Assembly: GCA_946414885.1 (NCBI GenBank) | Contig: CAMKQH010000020.1 | Span: 1 to 64,000 of the forward strand | Direction of reading: 5' to 3' | Source of the DNA: an uncultured Lachnospiraceae bacterium | Lineage (GTDB): Bacteria > Bacillota > Clostridia > Lachnospirales > Lachnospiraceae | DNA: 64,000 nucleotides | Shown here: piece after piece, positions 16,578 to 24,680 of the stretch | Layout of the letters: every line of letters begins with the position of its first letter | How positions within the stretch are numbered: position 1 is the first letter of the stretch | The notes under the pieces: model-generated | Told to the model about the DNA's origin: nothing | The model's input: the letters and a program-made list of their open reading frames with translations, nothing else | Database searches by the model: none | Position numbers and translations under genes: made by a program

Positions 16578-16892
16578 TTACAGTTCACGTATTATTTTTA
16601 CTTTTATTGGTCTTTTCGTCAAAAACTCTGCATTTTCATCCATAACGGTTCTTGGATGCTGATAAACGTCAATGCCAACCGTAATAGGTTCATCTATAAC
16701 GTATAGGTATCCTTTTTCTGTTCCGTTATGATAAATTGTTCCGTTGTCATCATAACTCAATCGGTCCGGTTGATGAGAAAACGCCTCTGCAAGTTCTTTC
16801 CACTGAGTGATGGTACTGCCTTCTCTCAATTCTGAAAACACCATGTTCGAGCCATGATACCATATTCCATTAGGATCAATCTTTAGTTCCAC
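16578..16892 (-). CDS. ADP-ribosyltransferase-like small protein
   Basis: A 104-residue protein. IWYHGSNMVFSELREGSTI near residue 10 has the H-G-S/T of the NAD-binding strand of PARP/Tpt1-like ART folds. WKELAEAFSHQPD and KGYLYVIDEP follow in the expected order, and the chain ends in a basic strand. The classic third catalytic Glu is not clear, so activity is uncertain. It starts at a GTG (GGGAGA upstream) that overlaps the last 10 bases of the MORN-repeat gene. The pair layout recalls toxin/antitoxin gene pairs. Confidence 0.6.
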   Translation of the reverse strand: MELKIDPNGIWYHGSNMVFSELREGSTITQWKELAEAFSHQPDRLSYDDNGTIYHNGTEKGYLYVIDEPITVGIDVYQHPRTVMDENAEFLTKRPIKVKIIREL

Positions 16893-17908
16893 GTGTTCAA
16901 GTCTCCCGCTTCATCAAAACATACAACCTGCATAACCTTCGACCCCCACCGGCGCGAGGACCGGATCACCGCTTTCTTCAAAACACCGTTCTCGTACCAC
17001 CAGAGATGGTCGCCATATTCCACGCCATTTTCTATGTTGTATTCTTCCTTCAGCTGCCCATTTTCGTAGTATGTCTGCTGCTTGCCCTTGATGCGCCCTC
17101 TGTCGTATTCCGTGACCTTCACGATCCAGCCTTCCTTATGGCGGTGGCACAGTTTTCCCGAGTAAGGCAGCCAGCCAGTACTATACAAATGGATCAGGTA
17201 TTCGCCTTCAAACCGATAGGCTTCGTTTGTAAAACATCCTATGTTCCACACGTTCGCGTAATGCTCAGGCGACTCGGTCTCCGAAGCATAATTCGGGTTC
17301 AATATCCTTTCAACCGGATACCCGTTCTCGTCCAGTATAATCCCGGCATAGAGCACTCTCTGATGGGGCGAATGATTAACGATCTTTTTGAACTCACCGT
17401 TTTCGTGCCACTCCACCTCATACTTCGGATCGGGCGCATCAAATTCATAGATACACTGCAGTTCACACTTTATCGTCTGCTTTATCAGCCTGCCCGTTTC
17501 ATCGTATTCCTTACGACGTTCATAGCCGAGAATATCCTTGCGATGGTTCTCCCACACCGTTTTTAACATACCGTTTTCATGCCAGGCATAGCCGTAATAC
17601 TCCTCTTTTTCCTTGAGATAAGAAAGAGAGTTCAACTTCCCGGAATCATAATACTCTACTTCAAATCCATGCTGCCAGCCGTCCTTATACTCAGTGTATC
17701 CCAAATACAGTTCCCCGCGCAGATCATATCCTATCCCGCAAAACGGCTTACCGCCCTCGTCCATGGGCTTATCAAACATCTGCCCATACTGATATATGTT
17801 GTTGTCATCGATATAATATTCATCCGACAGATCCTGTTCAGACACGCCATGCTCGAGAACGTATTCTTTGGGCAATATACGTTGAATTACTTCTTCCGGT
17901 CTTAACAT
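16883..17908 (-). CDS. MORN-variant repeat protein (YwqK antitoxin-like)
   Basis: A 341-residue soluble protein with repeated MORN_2-type units: VEYYDSGKLNSLSYL, AWHENGMLKTVW, KEYDETGRLIKQT, EWHENGEFKKIV, YYENGQLKEEY and WYENGVLKKAVI. Each gives a two-strand beta hairpin ending in a basic residue. Proteins of this type are named YwqK-family antitoxins when beside toxins, though proof is limited. AAGGAGC precedes the ATG. It overlaps the ART-like gene, supporting a functional pair. Confidence 0.8.
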   Translation of the reverse strand: MLRPEEVIQRILPKEYVLEHGVSEQDLSDEYYIDDNNIYQYGQMFDKPMDEGGKPFCGIGYDLRGELYLGYTEYKDGWQHGFEVEYYDSGKLNSLSYLKEKEEYYGYAWHENGMLKTVWENHRKDILGYERRKEYDETGRLIKQTIKCELQCIYEFDAPDPKYEVEWHENGEFKKIVNHSPHQRVLYAGIILDENGYPVERILNPNYASETESPEHYANVWNIGCFTNEAYRFEGEYLIHLYSTGWLPYSGKLCHRHKEGWIVKVTEYDRGRIKGKQQTYYENGQLKEEYNIENGVEYGDHLWWYENGVLKKAVIRSSRRWGSKVMQVVCFDEAGDLNTWN

Positions 17909-17978
17909 TTTTGCTCCTTATAAAAACTGAAATACAACTTCTCTACAAATTTCATTTTAGGTATAAACCAAAGCAAAA

Positions 17979-18056
17979 TCAAGCATTTTTGCTTGTCAGT
18001 CGTTTTACGCGATCATCCACCGTTTTCATAAATTCCTCTTCAGAAAGGCTGGGTTT
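17979..18056 (-). pseudogene. C-terminal remnant of an unidentified gene
   Basis: The minus strand encodes PKPSLSEEEFMKTVDDRVKR and a few more residues to a stop at 17979. This reads like the tail of a real protein but has no upstream partner; sequence before about 18056 does not continue it. It meets a plus-strand fragment of other origin. Confidence 0.4.
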
Positions 18057-18183
18057 GGGTTATAAAAGCCCGTATGACCTTGTTGAGACTGAAGAAATGA
18101 AAAAACTGTTGGAAATACTTAAAATGTCCCCTGTCGCCGCAGACGAGGTATGTTTAAGTCCAAAATTGCTAAGTAAAGAATAA
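18055..18183 (+). pseudogene. Gene remnant, plus strand
   Basis: The segment GYKSPYDLVETEEMKKLLEI and on (to KLLSKE) looks coding, but the upstream part of its frame does not, and no ribosome binding site is present. It is probably the 3' end of a lost gene joined head to head with the remnant at 17979. Confidence 0.35.
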
Positions 18184-18224
18184 GAACAAAAAGCAGATAG
18201 TTAAGTTTCATTTCCAATTTTTTC

Positions 18225-18896
18225 CTATCCAAACAGCATGTCTGCTGCCTTCTCCAACTCTCTTTGTTCCTGATACGTCTCGTATCCACTCTCTTTGTCA
18301 TCAATGCCCTTTATAGGATCAATCGTAAACAAGCCATCTCGGTTACAGTAAAAGAAGATCCTTTTAACTCCCCGAATCTTAAACCGCGCCTCGGCGCTTC
18401 CCTCTGGATAGAGCTTTACCATCTGCACCCCATCGGAGGAAACTGCCGCTACAAAAGAAACGTAATGCTCCTTCGTCATGCTATGATCAATCTGCACGTA
18501 ATACTCATCCTCCATACGCTCGATCAAGATCACGTGGTGCTCATCCGTGGCTTCCGCCTCTAAAGGCGAAAGCTGAATGCCATGACAATGGATACTTGCT
18601 TCTCCCATGCCATGTATCACGTTTCCGCAAACTGGACAGACGTAAAACTTCGATCGCAGCATATTTGCGGATACGTTCGCATTATAAATTGTATTTCCCG
18701 AGATCAGCTCCGTTACCGAGATTCGAAACGCCTCTGCAATTGGCTCCAGCAGGGTAATGTCCGGATAGCCTTTCGCCGTCTCCCATTTCGAGATCGTTTT
18801 GTCGCTCACGCCTAGCTTTCCCGCCAGCTGAAGCTGCGTCATCTTGTTCTTTTCACGCAGCCCCTTGATTACTGCGCCTGTAACATATTGGTTCAT
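18225..18896 (-). CDS. XRE-family regulator with a zinc-finger-like C-terminal domain
   Basis: A 223-residue protein. Residues 1-60 are a Cro/C1-type helix-turn-helix (MTQLQLAGKLGVSDKTISKW). A CPVCGNVIHG pair near 95 and later HCHG look like a desulfoferrodoxin-like or treble-clef metal site. The rest is beta-rich (RMEDEYYVQIDHSMTKEHYV, then VKRIFFYCNRDGLF). Such fusions are common in Clostridia and may sense metal or redox state. GGAGGTGAG precedes the ATG. No operator is obvious. Confidence 0.88.
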   Translation of the reverse strand: MNQYVTGAVIKGLREKNKMTQLQLAGKLGVSDKTISKWETAKGYPDITLLEPIAEAFRISVTELISGNTIYNANVSANMLRSKFYVCPVCGNVIHGMGEASIHCHGIQLSPLEAEATDEHHVILIERMEDEYYVQIDHSMTKEHYVSFVAAVSSDGVQMVKLYPEGSAEARFKIRGVKRIFFYCNRDGLFTIDPIKGIDDKESGYETYQEQRELEKAADMLFG

Positions 18897-18963
18897 GTTC
18901 TCTCACCTCCATGCACAGATTGTAAACCAGCGCCTAAAATAATGGTACCTACGAAAAGTAGAG

Positions 18964-19725
18964 TTATCCCTCGGCATGGCCTAGGAATGCCGCAACTTCT
19001 TGGATCCATTTGTCAATTTCGAAGCTTGCCAGCTGCGCATGGCCATAGCCTTGGAAGCAGCGGATCTCCGTTTGCGGATTCGCCTCCTTCATGCACTTTG
19101 CAGCCTTGGCGGATACCTTTTCATTGCCCCTGGTACCATGCAAAAACAAAATTCTCACCTGATCACCGTAAGCCTTGAATTCAAAGGGACGAAACACGCT
19201 GTCGATGATTTTGGGAATGTTCTCTTCGTCCATGTGATCCGCAACCTTTAGATAAGCCTCCAGGTAACGCTCCGGCAGGAATTCCTTTTTTGCCCTTTCC
19301 AAGATCTTGGGATCCCGGCCCTTTGACTTCTCTATGACCATGCGGTAGCTGTTTTTGATCATTCTTCGAAATAGGCCCGGAAGTTTTTGCAGCGGCGCGC
19401 CGTCAAGCACGAGCGCATCCACGGAAATCCCCGGCATTCCGGCAAGGATTGCCGCAATCCTTCCTCCCATGGAAAGGCCGCACAAAGCGCTGATTTTTCC
19501 ATCAAAGTTTTCGATCACGTATTTCCTGATCGCCTCCGCCTCTTCCTCCACGGAAACAAAGGAGCTCTTCTCTGTCTCCGTATGCCCGTCCAGTTCCGGA
19601 ACGACCACGTAATACTCTTTCGAAAAATACGCGGCGGCATCTTCCCATATCTGCCATGGATTTAGCATGCCGTGCAACAAAATCATGACTTGATTCTTCT
19701 CATCTCCAAAAGTATGAAATTTCAT
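18964..19725 (-). CDS. Alpha/beta hydrolase
   Basis: A 253-residue cytoplasmic hydrolase: MILLHGMLNPWQIWED (oxyanion strand), nucleophile elbow GLSMGG with Ser near residue 89, VLDGAPL and a late GYGHAQL histidine. It could be an esterase or lipase-like enzyme; no closer family is clear. The ATG at 19725 is preferred because the family begins close to the first strand. It lies 74 bases after the TetR gene and is probably its target. Confidence 0.87.
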   Translation of the reverse strand: MKFHTFGDEKNQVMILLHGMLNPWQIWEDAAAYFSKEYYVVVPELDGHTETEKSSFVSVEEEAEAIRKYVIENFDGKISALCGLSMGGRIAAILAGMPGISVDALVLDGAPLQKLPGLFRRMIKNSYRMVIEKSKGRDPKILERAKKEFLPERYLEAYLKVADHMDEENIPKIIDSVFRPFEFKAYGDQVRILFLHGTRGNEKVSAKAAKCMKEANPQTEIRCFQGYGHAQLASFEIDKWIQEVAAFLGHAEG

Positions 19726-19799
19726 GTTAATCTCTATCCTTTCACACATCGTCACAGGCAACAACTTTCCCTGCTTTCCTGCTTTGTAACACGCCCTTA

Positions 19800-20468
19800 T
19801 TATGGTCTGCTTAGCATCAAGATCACGGAATCCGCCAAACAGGAAAACATCACCTTTGGATCATATTTCCCCTCTAATTGCCTGGCATCATAGCAGGTTG
19901 ACAAAACATATCCCGTTTGGATCCCATGATAAGATGCAATGATAAACTGAATGATCTCATCCAGGGAATGCTTAGGTTTTAAGGCATTCTTTTGAATGAC
20001 GTCCGTCAGGTAAGCACCAAGAACAGGCACAAGCTCCAGGAGCGGACTGGACTCCTCTTTTCCGATCTTACCTGCTATCGCCTTTACCCTTCCCGGATCG
20101 CTCATGGCCAGCACGTCACAATATTGAGAAATCTTTAGTACGTCCGTTCCGACCCCCTTTAGGTAATCCGCCAGCATGTCACAGATTTCCCGGATCACGG
20201 TCTTCCACTCCGTAGCTTTCTTTCCGTCAATAATGGCATGAAGCTTTTCGCCCATGGCGTTTTCGCGGTTGATCCTTACGACAAGATCGCGCAGCACGTC
20301 ATCCAGGTCCTGATAATACCGATAAACCACGCCATGTGAAAATCCCGTCTCCGCGATCACATCCTTCATCTCAACGGAAGTGATGGGTTTTCTTGCACAG
20401 ACTCGGTATGCCGCGTCAATGATTGCCTGCTTTTTCTTTTCATAGTATCCTTCCGAAACCTTTGGCAT
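19800..20468 (-). CDS. TetR-family transcriptional regulator
   Basis: A 222-residue TetR regulator: residues 1-50 hold the helix-turn-helix (IIDAAYRVCARKPITSVEMK and TGFSHGVVYRYYQDLDD), and the rest is an all-helical ligand domain. ATG 20468 follows GGGAGAG. A palindromic operator over its own -10 box and the downstream alpha/beta hydrolase gene make a simple self-regulated unit. The ligand is unknown. Confidence 0.92.
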   Translation of the reverse strand: MPKVSEGYYEKKKQAIIDAAYRVCARKPITSVEMKDVIAETGFSHGVVYRYYQDLDDVLRDLVVRINRENAMGEKLHAIIDGKKATEWKTVIREICDMLADYLKGVGTDVLKISQYCDVLAMSDPGRVKAIAGKIGKEESSPLLELVPVLGAYLTDVIQKNALKPKHSLDEIIQFIIASYHGIQTGYVLSTCYDARQLEGKYDPKVMFSCLADSVILMLSRP

Positions 20469-20496
20469 TTTCTCTCCCTTTTCAGTGCACAAAACA

Positions 20497-20541
20497 AAAA
20501 TGACTTAGTGTCATTTTAGCACGGCGCACCATTCTTGTCAA
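20497..20541 (-). promoter_or_regulatory. TetR promoter and operator
   Basis: TTGACA (plus 20536-20541), a 17-base spacer and TAAAAT (plus 20513-20518) read on the minus strand. The perfect inverted repeat AAAATGAC-N5-GTCATTTT at 20497-20517 covers the -10, the expected site for TetR autorepression. Confidence 0.82.
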
Positions 20542-20563
20542 TGGTTTCCATTTTAAATTTGTG

Positions 20564-20612
20564 TTGACAAATATCTCTTTACGTAGTATTTTCTATTTAG
20601 ATATTTATCTAA
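20564..20612 (+). promoter_or_regulatory. Promoter and ArsR-type operator
   Basis: TTGACA at 20564-20569 and TATTTT at 20587-20592 are 17 bases apart. Just after the -10, TTAGATA-TT-TATCTAA (20597-20612) is a perfect AT-rich palindrome, the type of site ArsR proteins bind. It lies 45 bases from the TetR promoter, which faces the other way. Confidence 0.75.
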
Positions 20613-20637
20613 TCAATATGAATGGAGGTCAAAAGCA

Positions 20638-20994
20638 ATGATTGACAACTTATTTTTCTCATTTCTTGATGAGAGAAAATCTATTGTCCTTTCAGATATC
20701 AAGAGTCTTGCACGGGAAGGACGCATCGATGAATCAAACGTGCTAAAGGCAAAATCTAACGTTTACGACATCTGCAAAGCCGTATATCATGCGGCTGCCG
20801 CGCAGTCAAAGGATGCCGTTGAAATTGCATTTCCCGCAGCTTTCGATAAGATTACCGGCCCTTGGAAGGCGTCTCTCGAGCAGGCGAAGGTTCACAATGA
20901 TGCCCGGAAAATCTTGATTGAAGAAGCAAAACTTGATGCCGTATCAGAGATCAACTCGAAATTCGCAGAAATGGTTCAGAATAAGGAGGTATGA
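20638..20994 (+). CDS. Hypothetical protein paired with an ArsR regulator
   Basis: A 118-residue soluble, mainly helical protein (LFFSFLDERKSIVLSDIKSL, then HAAAAQSKDAVEIAFPAAFD). No motif is recognised. GGAGG is 8 bases before the ATG, and the next gene begins 1 base after the stop, so the two are one operon. Its position before the regulator suggests that it is the regulated product. Confidence 0.7.
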   Translation: MIDNLFFSFLDERKSIVLSDIKSLAREGRIDESNVLKAKSNVYDICKAVYHAAAAQSKDAVEIAFPAAFDKITGPWKASLEQAKVHNDARKILIEEAKLDAVSEINSKFAEMVQNKEV

Positions 20995-20995
20995 C

Positions 20996-21544
20996 ATGAC
21001 GGAATTACAGGCCATCAGCCTTTTCAAATGCCTTGCAGACAAATCACGCATACAGATCCTAAAGTCCCTCATGGAAGAAGACATGTACGTGGAACGCCTG
21101 TCGGAGCGTTTAAGCCTGACACCTGCCACCATCTCCTTCCACCTGAAAAAACTTGTGGACGCAGGCGCGGTCAAGTCACGCAAAGAGCAGTATTACACCA
21201 TGTATGCCATCAACGGCGACGTATTCAATGTCTCAATTCTAGACATACTCAAGGAAAAGTCTGAGGAAAAATCGCTTCAGGACGAACGTGACGAGGCGTA
21301 TCGCAAGAAAGTGATCGACGCCTTCTTTGAATACGGAAAGCTAAAGAGCATTCCGTCTCAGCGAAAGAAGGAGCTCATTGTTCTCGAAGAGATCGCCAAA
21401 GCCTTCGAGAAGGGCCGCGACTACACGGAACGGGAGATCAATCTTATCATCGCCGACTTTCACGACGATTTCTGCACCATCCGCCGCGACATGATCTCAG
21501 AGCATATCCTAACCCGTGATAACATGATCTACAGAAAGCTTTGA
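20996..21544 (+). CDS. ArsR-family regulator with DUF2087 domain
   Basis: A 182-residue protein. Residues 1-90 form a winged helix (AISLFKCLADKSRIQILKSL and LSLTPATISFHLKKLVDAG). The C-terminal 60 residues, with YTEREINLIIADFHDDFCTI and RRDMISEHILTRDN, match DUF2087, a common partner of ArsR domains in Firmicutes. No metal-binding CxC is seen, so it is unlikely to sense arsenic. ATG 20996 is chosen because AGGAGGT lies just upstream. It probably binds the palindrome at 20597. Confidence 0.88.
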   Translation: MTELQAISLFKCLADKSRIQILKSLMEEDMYVERLSERLSLTPATISFHLKKLVDAGAVKSRKEQYYTMYAINGDVFNVSILDILKEKSEEKSLQDERDEAYRKKVIDAFFEYGKLKSIPSQRKKELIVLEEIAKAFEKGRDYTEREINLIIADFHDDFCTIRRDMISEHILTRDNMIYRKL

Positions 21545-21554
21545 TTCAAAAAAA

Positions 21555-21587
21555 CAGCCGATCCAAAAGGATCAGCTGCTTTTTTTA
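21555..21587. terminator. Bidirectional terminator
   Basis: CAGC-C-GATCC and GGATC-A-GCTG form a stem with an AAAA loop, flanked by A-rich and T-rich runs. It serves the plus-strand ArsR operon and overlaps the 3' end of the minus-strand DUF3021 gene. Confidence 0.8.
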
Positions 21588-22048
21588 TTGTAGTTATCTA
21601 AAGCTTCCTGCATTTTTGAATTCTCCGTTCTTTCCTTTAGCTTTGTTACCAGCGTACTGATGATTATGCTTAATGCATAAGATATGATAAATCCGATCCA
21701 CGCAGTCACGTCTCCTATGGGGAACCACTTGAATGCAAAAATCATAATTACGATCACGATCAGTACTGCCGTGAAGAATAGCAAATTTCTGATTATCATT
21801 GTCATATTCATGATCCACCTGTCCGTCAAAAAAACAACTTGCGCAAGCGTGATCATTATCGCCAATAACAGGAGTTCACCGAGCGTCCGTATTGAAATTC
21901 CCTTTTTCCCCATGGAAAAAAGAGTGGAGTAGCCTTTCGTACTTTCCCCTATTATGATACTTAACGTAATAAAGATCAGCACGATGATCCCAAACGTTGC
22001 AAATGCCTGACTTATATAATTAAATATGGTTTTCTTTTCTTCCATCAC
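21572..22048 (-). CDS. DUF3021-family membrane protein
   Basis: A 158-residue protein with four membrane helices and a charged C-terminal tail. DUF3021 proteins are usually encoded beside a LytTR regulator and in the streptococcal systems act as membrane inhibitors of it. Here its ATG overlaps the stop of the LytTR gene, which fits. It is the last gene of an operon that begins with an ABC transporter. Confidence 0.82.
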   Translation of the reverse strand: MMEEKKTIFNYISQAFATFGIIVLIFITLSIIIGESTKGYSTLFSMGKKGISIRTLGELLLLAIMITLAQVVFLTDRWIMNMTMIIRNLLFFTAVLIVIVIMIFAFKWFPIGDVTAWIGFIISYALSIIISTLVTKLKERTENSKMQEALDNYNKKSS

Positions 22049-22485
22049 TTAAGCCCCAGCTTTCTTCGAAGTTCATCGGAATACAAACGTGACACGACGA
22101 TCTGTTCATCATTCTTTAGCGTGATCCTGATCTTTCTGTTTATGTCGGATTTTAAGCTTTTGATCATCCTGACGTTCACAATGCTCTGTTTGCTGATCCG
22201 AAAGAACTCGCGTTCAAGAAGTTCCTGTTCCATCTCATACAGCTTAAGATCTGATTCATAAGTTTCTTCCGACGTGTACACAAACGTCTTCCTATCCACG
22301 GCCTCCACGTACAATATCTTTTCCACGTCGAGCAGATACGTTTCATCGTTTTTGTGCACGCCGATCTGCATGTTCACCATGCGCATCATGGCAACAAGTT
22401 TTTCAACGTCGCTGTCCAATTTATTTGCCCGGATCACGACTTCCGTATCCGAATATTTTTCGTCTATGTCAATCTCAATCTTCAT
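22045..22485 (-). CDS. LytTR DNA-binding regulator
   Basis: A 146-residue protein with no receiver domain. The N-terminal 45 residues are a small alpha/beta region, and the LytTR domain follows: ILYVEAVDRKTFVYTSEETY, then FFRISKQSIVNVRMIKSLKS and KNDEQIVVSRLYSDELRRKL. Stand-alone LytTR proteins act with a membrane partner rather than a kinase. It directly follows the ABC permease and overlaps the DUF3021 gene. It likely activates its own operon. Confidence 0.92.
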   Translation of the reverse strand: MKIEIDIDEKYSDTEVVIRANKLDSDVEKLVAMMRMVNMQIGVHKNDETYLLDVEKILYVEAVDRKTFVYTSEETYESDLKLYEMEQELLEREFFRISKQSIVNVRMIKSLKSDINRKIRITLKNDEQIVVSRLYSDELRRKLGLK

Positions 22486-23172
22486 TTATTCCAATCCCTT
22501 TTTTCTGAATGCAATAAAGAATAAAATGATCATCAACGTTGCATTTACGACCAGAATACAGATGCCGTCCGCCTTTATCCCGGCAAACGTCACGTCATCC
22601 ATAATTCTCTTAAGCTGCTGGGTATAGATAAATCTGGCCACTTTCTCTATGCTTTCATTAAACATGGCCAGCATCGGAGAAAAAGCAAAGACCATCATTA
22701 CCGGCATGACAATGGATGTTGCCGTCATCTGATTCCTTGAGAATATGCCTATGCATGCCCCCGCGAGAATTGAAATGGAAAATCCAACAGCCATGATCAG
22801 CAGATAAAAGGGGACCTCTTCTTTCTTTAGACCCGTCGCCATCACGCCAGCCCCGATCATACATATGAACCACACGTAAAAACCGATTCCCATGAGATAT
22901 TGCCACGGCTTCACGTTTGCCATAGTCAGCACTCTTAGGGTATTCTTTTCCTTTTCCTCGGATATGATCGATGCTACCGACGTGAGCGGCGCCATGCCTA
23001 CGTACATGATCGAAAACAGCTTTGTGAAAAACAGTTCCGGCATTCCGTCAATCTTGATGGCGTTTTCCATGATAAGCGTCATGACCGGGAAAAGAATGAA
23101 CTGTATCAAAACCGTTTTATTTTTAAGGGTATCCTTTAGCTGCTTTTTTATAATAATCAAACTGTTACGCAT
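22486..23172 (-). CDS. ABC-2 type transporter permease
   Basis: A 228-residue membrane protein with six helices (IIIKKQLKDTLKNKTVLIQF at the N-terminus, FSIMYVGMAPLTSVASIISE with the EKEKNT coupling loop, FAFSPMLAMFN). This is the permease half of an ABC exporter, shorter than two-domain versions. It abuts the ATPase gene with no gap and the LytTR gene with no gap, so stoichiometry is probably set by coupled translation. The substrate may be a peptide, drug or lipid. Confidence 0.88.
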   Translation of the reverse strand: MRNSLIIIKKQLKDTLKNKTVLIQFILFPVMTLIMENAIKIDGMPELFFTKLFSIMYVGMAPLTSVASIISEEKEKNTLRVLTMANVKPWQYLMGIGFYVWFICMIGAGVMATGLKKEEVPFYLLIMAVGFSISILAGACIGIFSRNQMTATSIVMPVMMVFAFSPMLAMFNESIEKVARFIYTQQLKRIMDDVTFAGIKADGICILVVNATLMIILFFIAFRKKGLE

Positions 23173-24021
23173 TTATTCATCCTCCTCCAACTTTCTTCCC
23201 GTCAGTTCCAAAAAGACTGTTTCAAGAGTCGGTTCCGACGAATGAATTGTCTCGATGCACCCATCGGACAATAGCCGTGATATCGTCTCCGCAGAACCGT
23301 TTTCGTGAGGTATCAAAATGTCCTCACCGGATGATAAATGCAATTTTATGGTTTTCTGATGATTATACTTCCTGCATATTTCCTCGGGCGATCCATTTTC
23401 AACGATCGCACCTTCATTAAGAAGTGCGACCCTGTCACAAAGCTTATAGGCTTCTTCCATGTTGTGCGTGGTAAGGAAGATGGTGCAGCCCTCTTTTTTC
23501 TTTTCTAGAATAATCTTATGAATTTGTCGCATGGTCTGCGGATCCAACCCGCTTGTAGGCTCATCTAAGAAGATCAGTTTGGGAGAATGCATAAACACTC
23601 TTGCAAGAGACAGTCTGACTCTCATCCCTTTAGAAAGCGTCGATGCCGACTTGGCGCCTGCATCCCCTAATCCCACCTGTTCAAGAGTGCTTTTTATTCT
23701 GCCATGAGGAACTCCGTAAATATCGGCGAAAACCTTTAGGTTATCAATACAGGACAATCTTTCATATACCCCGAACTGATCCATCATAATCCCGATACTC
23801 TTTTTGTCCTCTCCTGACAAAGACGAAACCTCTTTATCAAGAACAACCACTGAACCCTTATCAAAGGCAAGCTGTCCGGTCAAGATTTTGATGAGGGTGG
23901 TTTTACCAGCCCCAGATGGTCCGAGGAGTCCGAATATTTCTCCGTCACTTATCTCAAAACCTATCCCCGCCAGAACAGTCTTTCCCGAAAAACTTTTGTA
24001 AACGTCATTACACCGTATCAT
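23173..24021 (-). CDS. ABC transporter ATP-binding protein
   Basis: A 282-residue ATPase: Walker A GPSGAGKTT near residue 34, signature LSKGMRVRLSLAR, Walker B LIFLDEPTSGLDP and the H-loop in TTHNMEEAY. The C-terminal 70 residues are an extra domain typical of multidrug and bacteriocin-type exporters. It leads the four-gene operon with permease, LytTR and DUF3021 genes. Confidence 0.93.
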   Translation of the reverse strand: MIRCNDVYKSFSGKTVLAGIGFEISDGEIFGLLGPSGAGKTTLIKILTGQLAFDKGSVVVLDKEVSSLSGEDKKSIGIMMDQFGVYERLSCIDNLKVFADIYGVPHGRIKSTLEQVGLGDAGAKSASTLSKGMRVRLSLARVFMHSPKLIFLDEPTSGLDPQTMRQIHKIILEKKKEGCTIFLTTHNMEEAYKLCDRVALLNEGAIVENGSPEEICRKYNHQKTIKLHLSSGEDILIPHENGSAETISRLLSDGCIETIHSSEPTLETVFLELTGRKLEEDE

Positions 24022-24134
24022 TCCCGACCTCCTTTATCTCTTAGGCACAAGATACCAAGGAAACCGGGAACGTTCAATAGGTCATCACGTCAAATGCCAT
24101 ATAGGGTACGTGAGATGCACGTATTGTACGTTGA

Positions 24135-24535
24135 TCAGCTTATCTTATCCATTAGACTGTAATTGTTCCGGAAGTATTCAGCATCCACAAAATTGAAATT
24201 GATCTCTTCTATCTTTCCGTCCGAATCCCTCTTTATGTCAAAGAAAACAACCACTGCATCACAAGCAGCCGTCTCCTCCGTATCCCACAAAGATGCTGAA
24301 AAATACTGTTTTGAGTGATCAGGATGAATCTTCAAAATCCCTTTCTCCAGCAGATACAGGATCTCTTCGGATTCCGGTTCCCCTTTCCGCCATGGGCTTC
24401 CAGAGAGAAGATTTCATATGTGCCGTCTGGACGGACGCACATCCTGCCTTGACTGATCATGCTTTGTTCCATCTCAGATCCGCCGCCAAGCTCCCATGCC
24501 TGACACCTTGTATTTCGCTTGATCGCATATGCCAT
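24135..24535 (-). CDS. Hypothetical protein with a -1 frameshift
   Basis: Two overlapping frames make one protein of about 133 residues. The first starts MAYAIKRNTRCQAWELGGGS and stops at 24332. The second gives YLLEKGILKIHPDHSKQYFS, then DAVVVFFDIKRDSDGKIEEI to 24135. The change of frame falls at A-AAG-GGG (minus strand, plus 24380-24386), which has the X-XXY-YYZ form of a -1 slip site; loss of one G would look the same. The function is unknown; it looks like a small soluble DUF protein. Confidence 0.6.
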
Positions 24536-24680
24536 CTTACAGATTTCCCCTTTTTATCATCAAACCGATTCCAAGCACAAACACAGCCGTTCCAAGCAAT
24601 ATGAAGAATCCCCATATTATGTTCCAATAGGCCGAAGACATATCAAACATGACCGCCAAAAGTTTTTGCCATGCGTCTTC

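Noticed and set aside
20918..20995. Long N-terminal extension of the ArsR protein
   Set aside because: The extension overlaps the preceding gene in another frame, while AGGAGGT sits right before ATG 20996.
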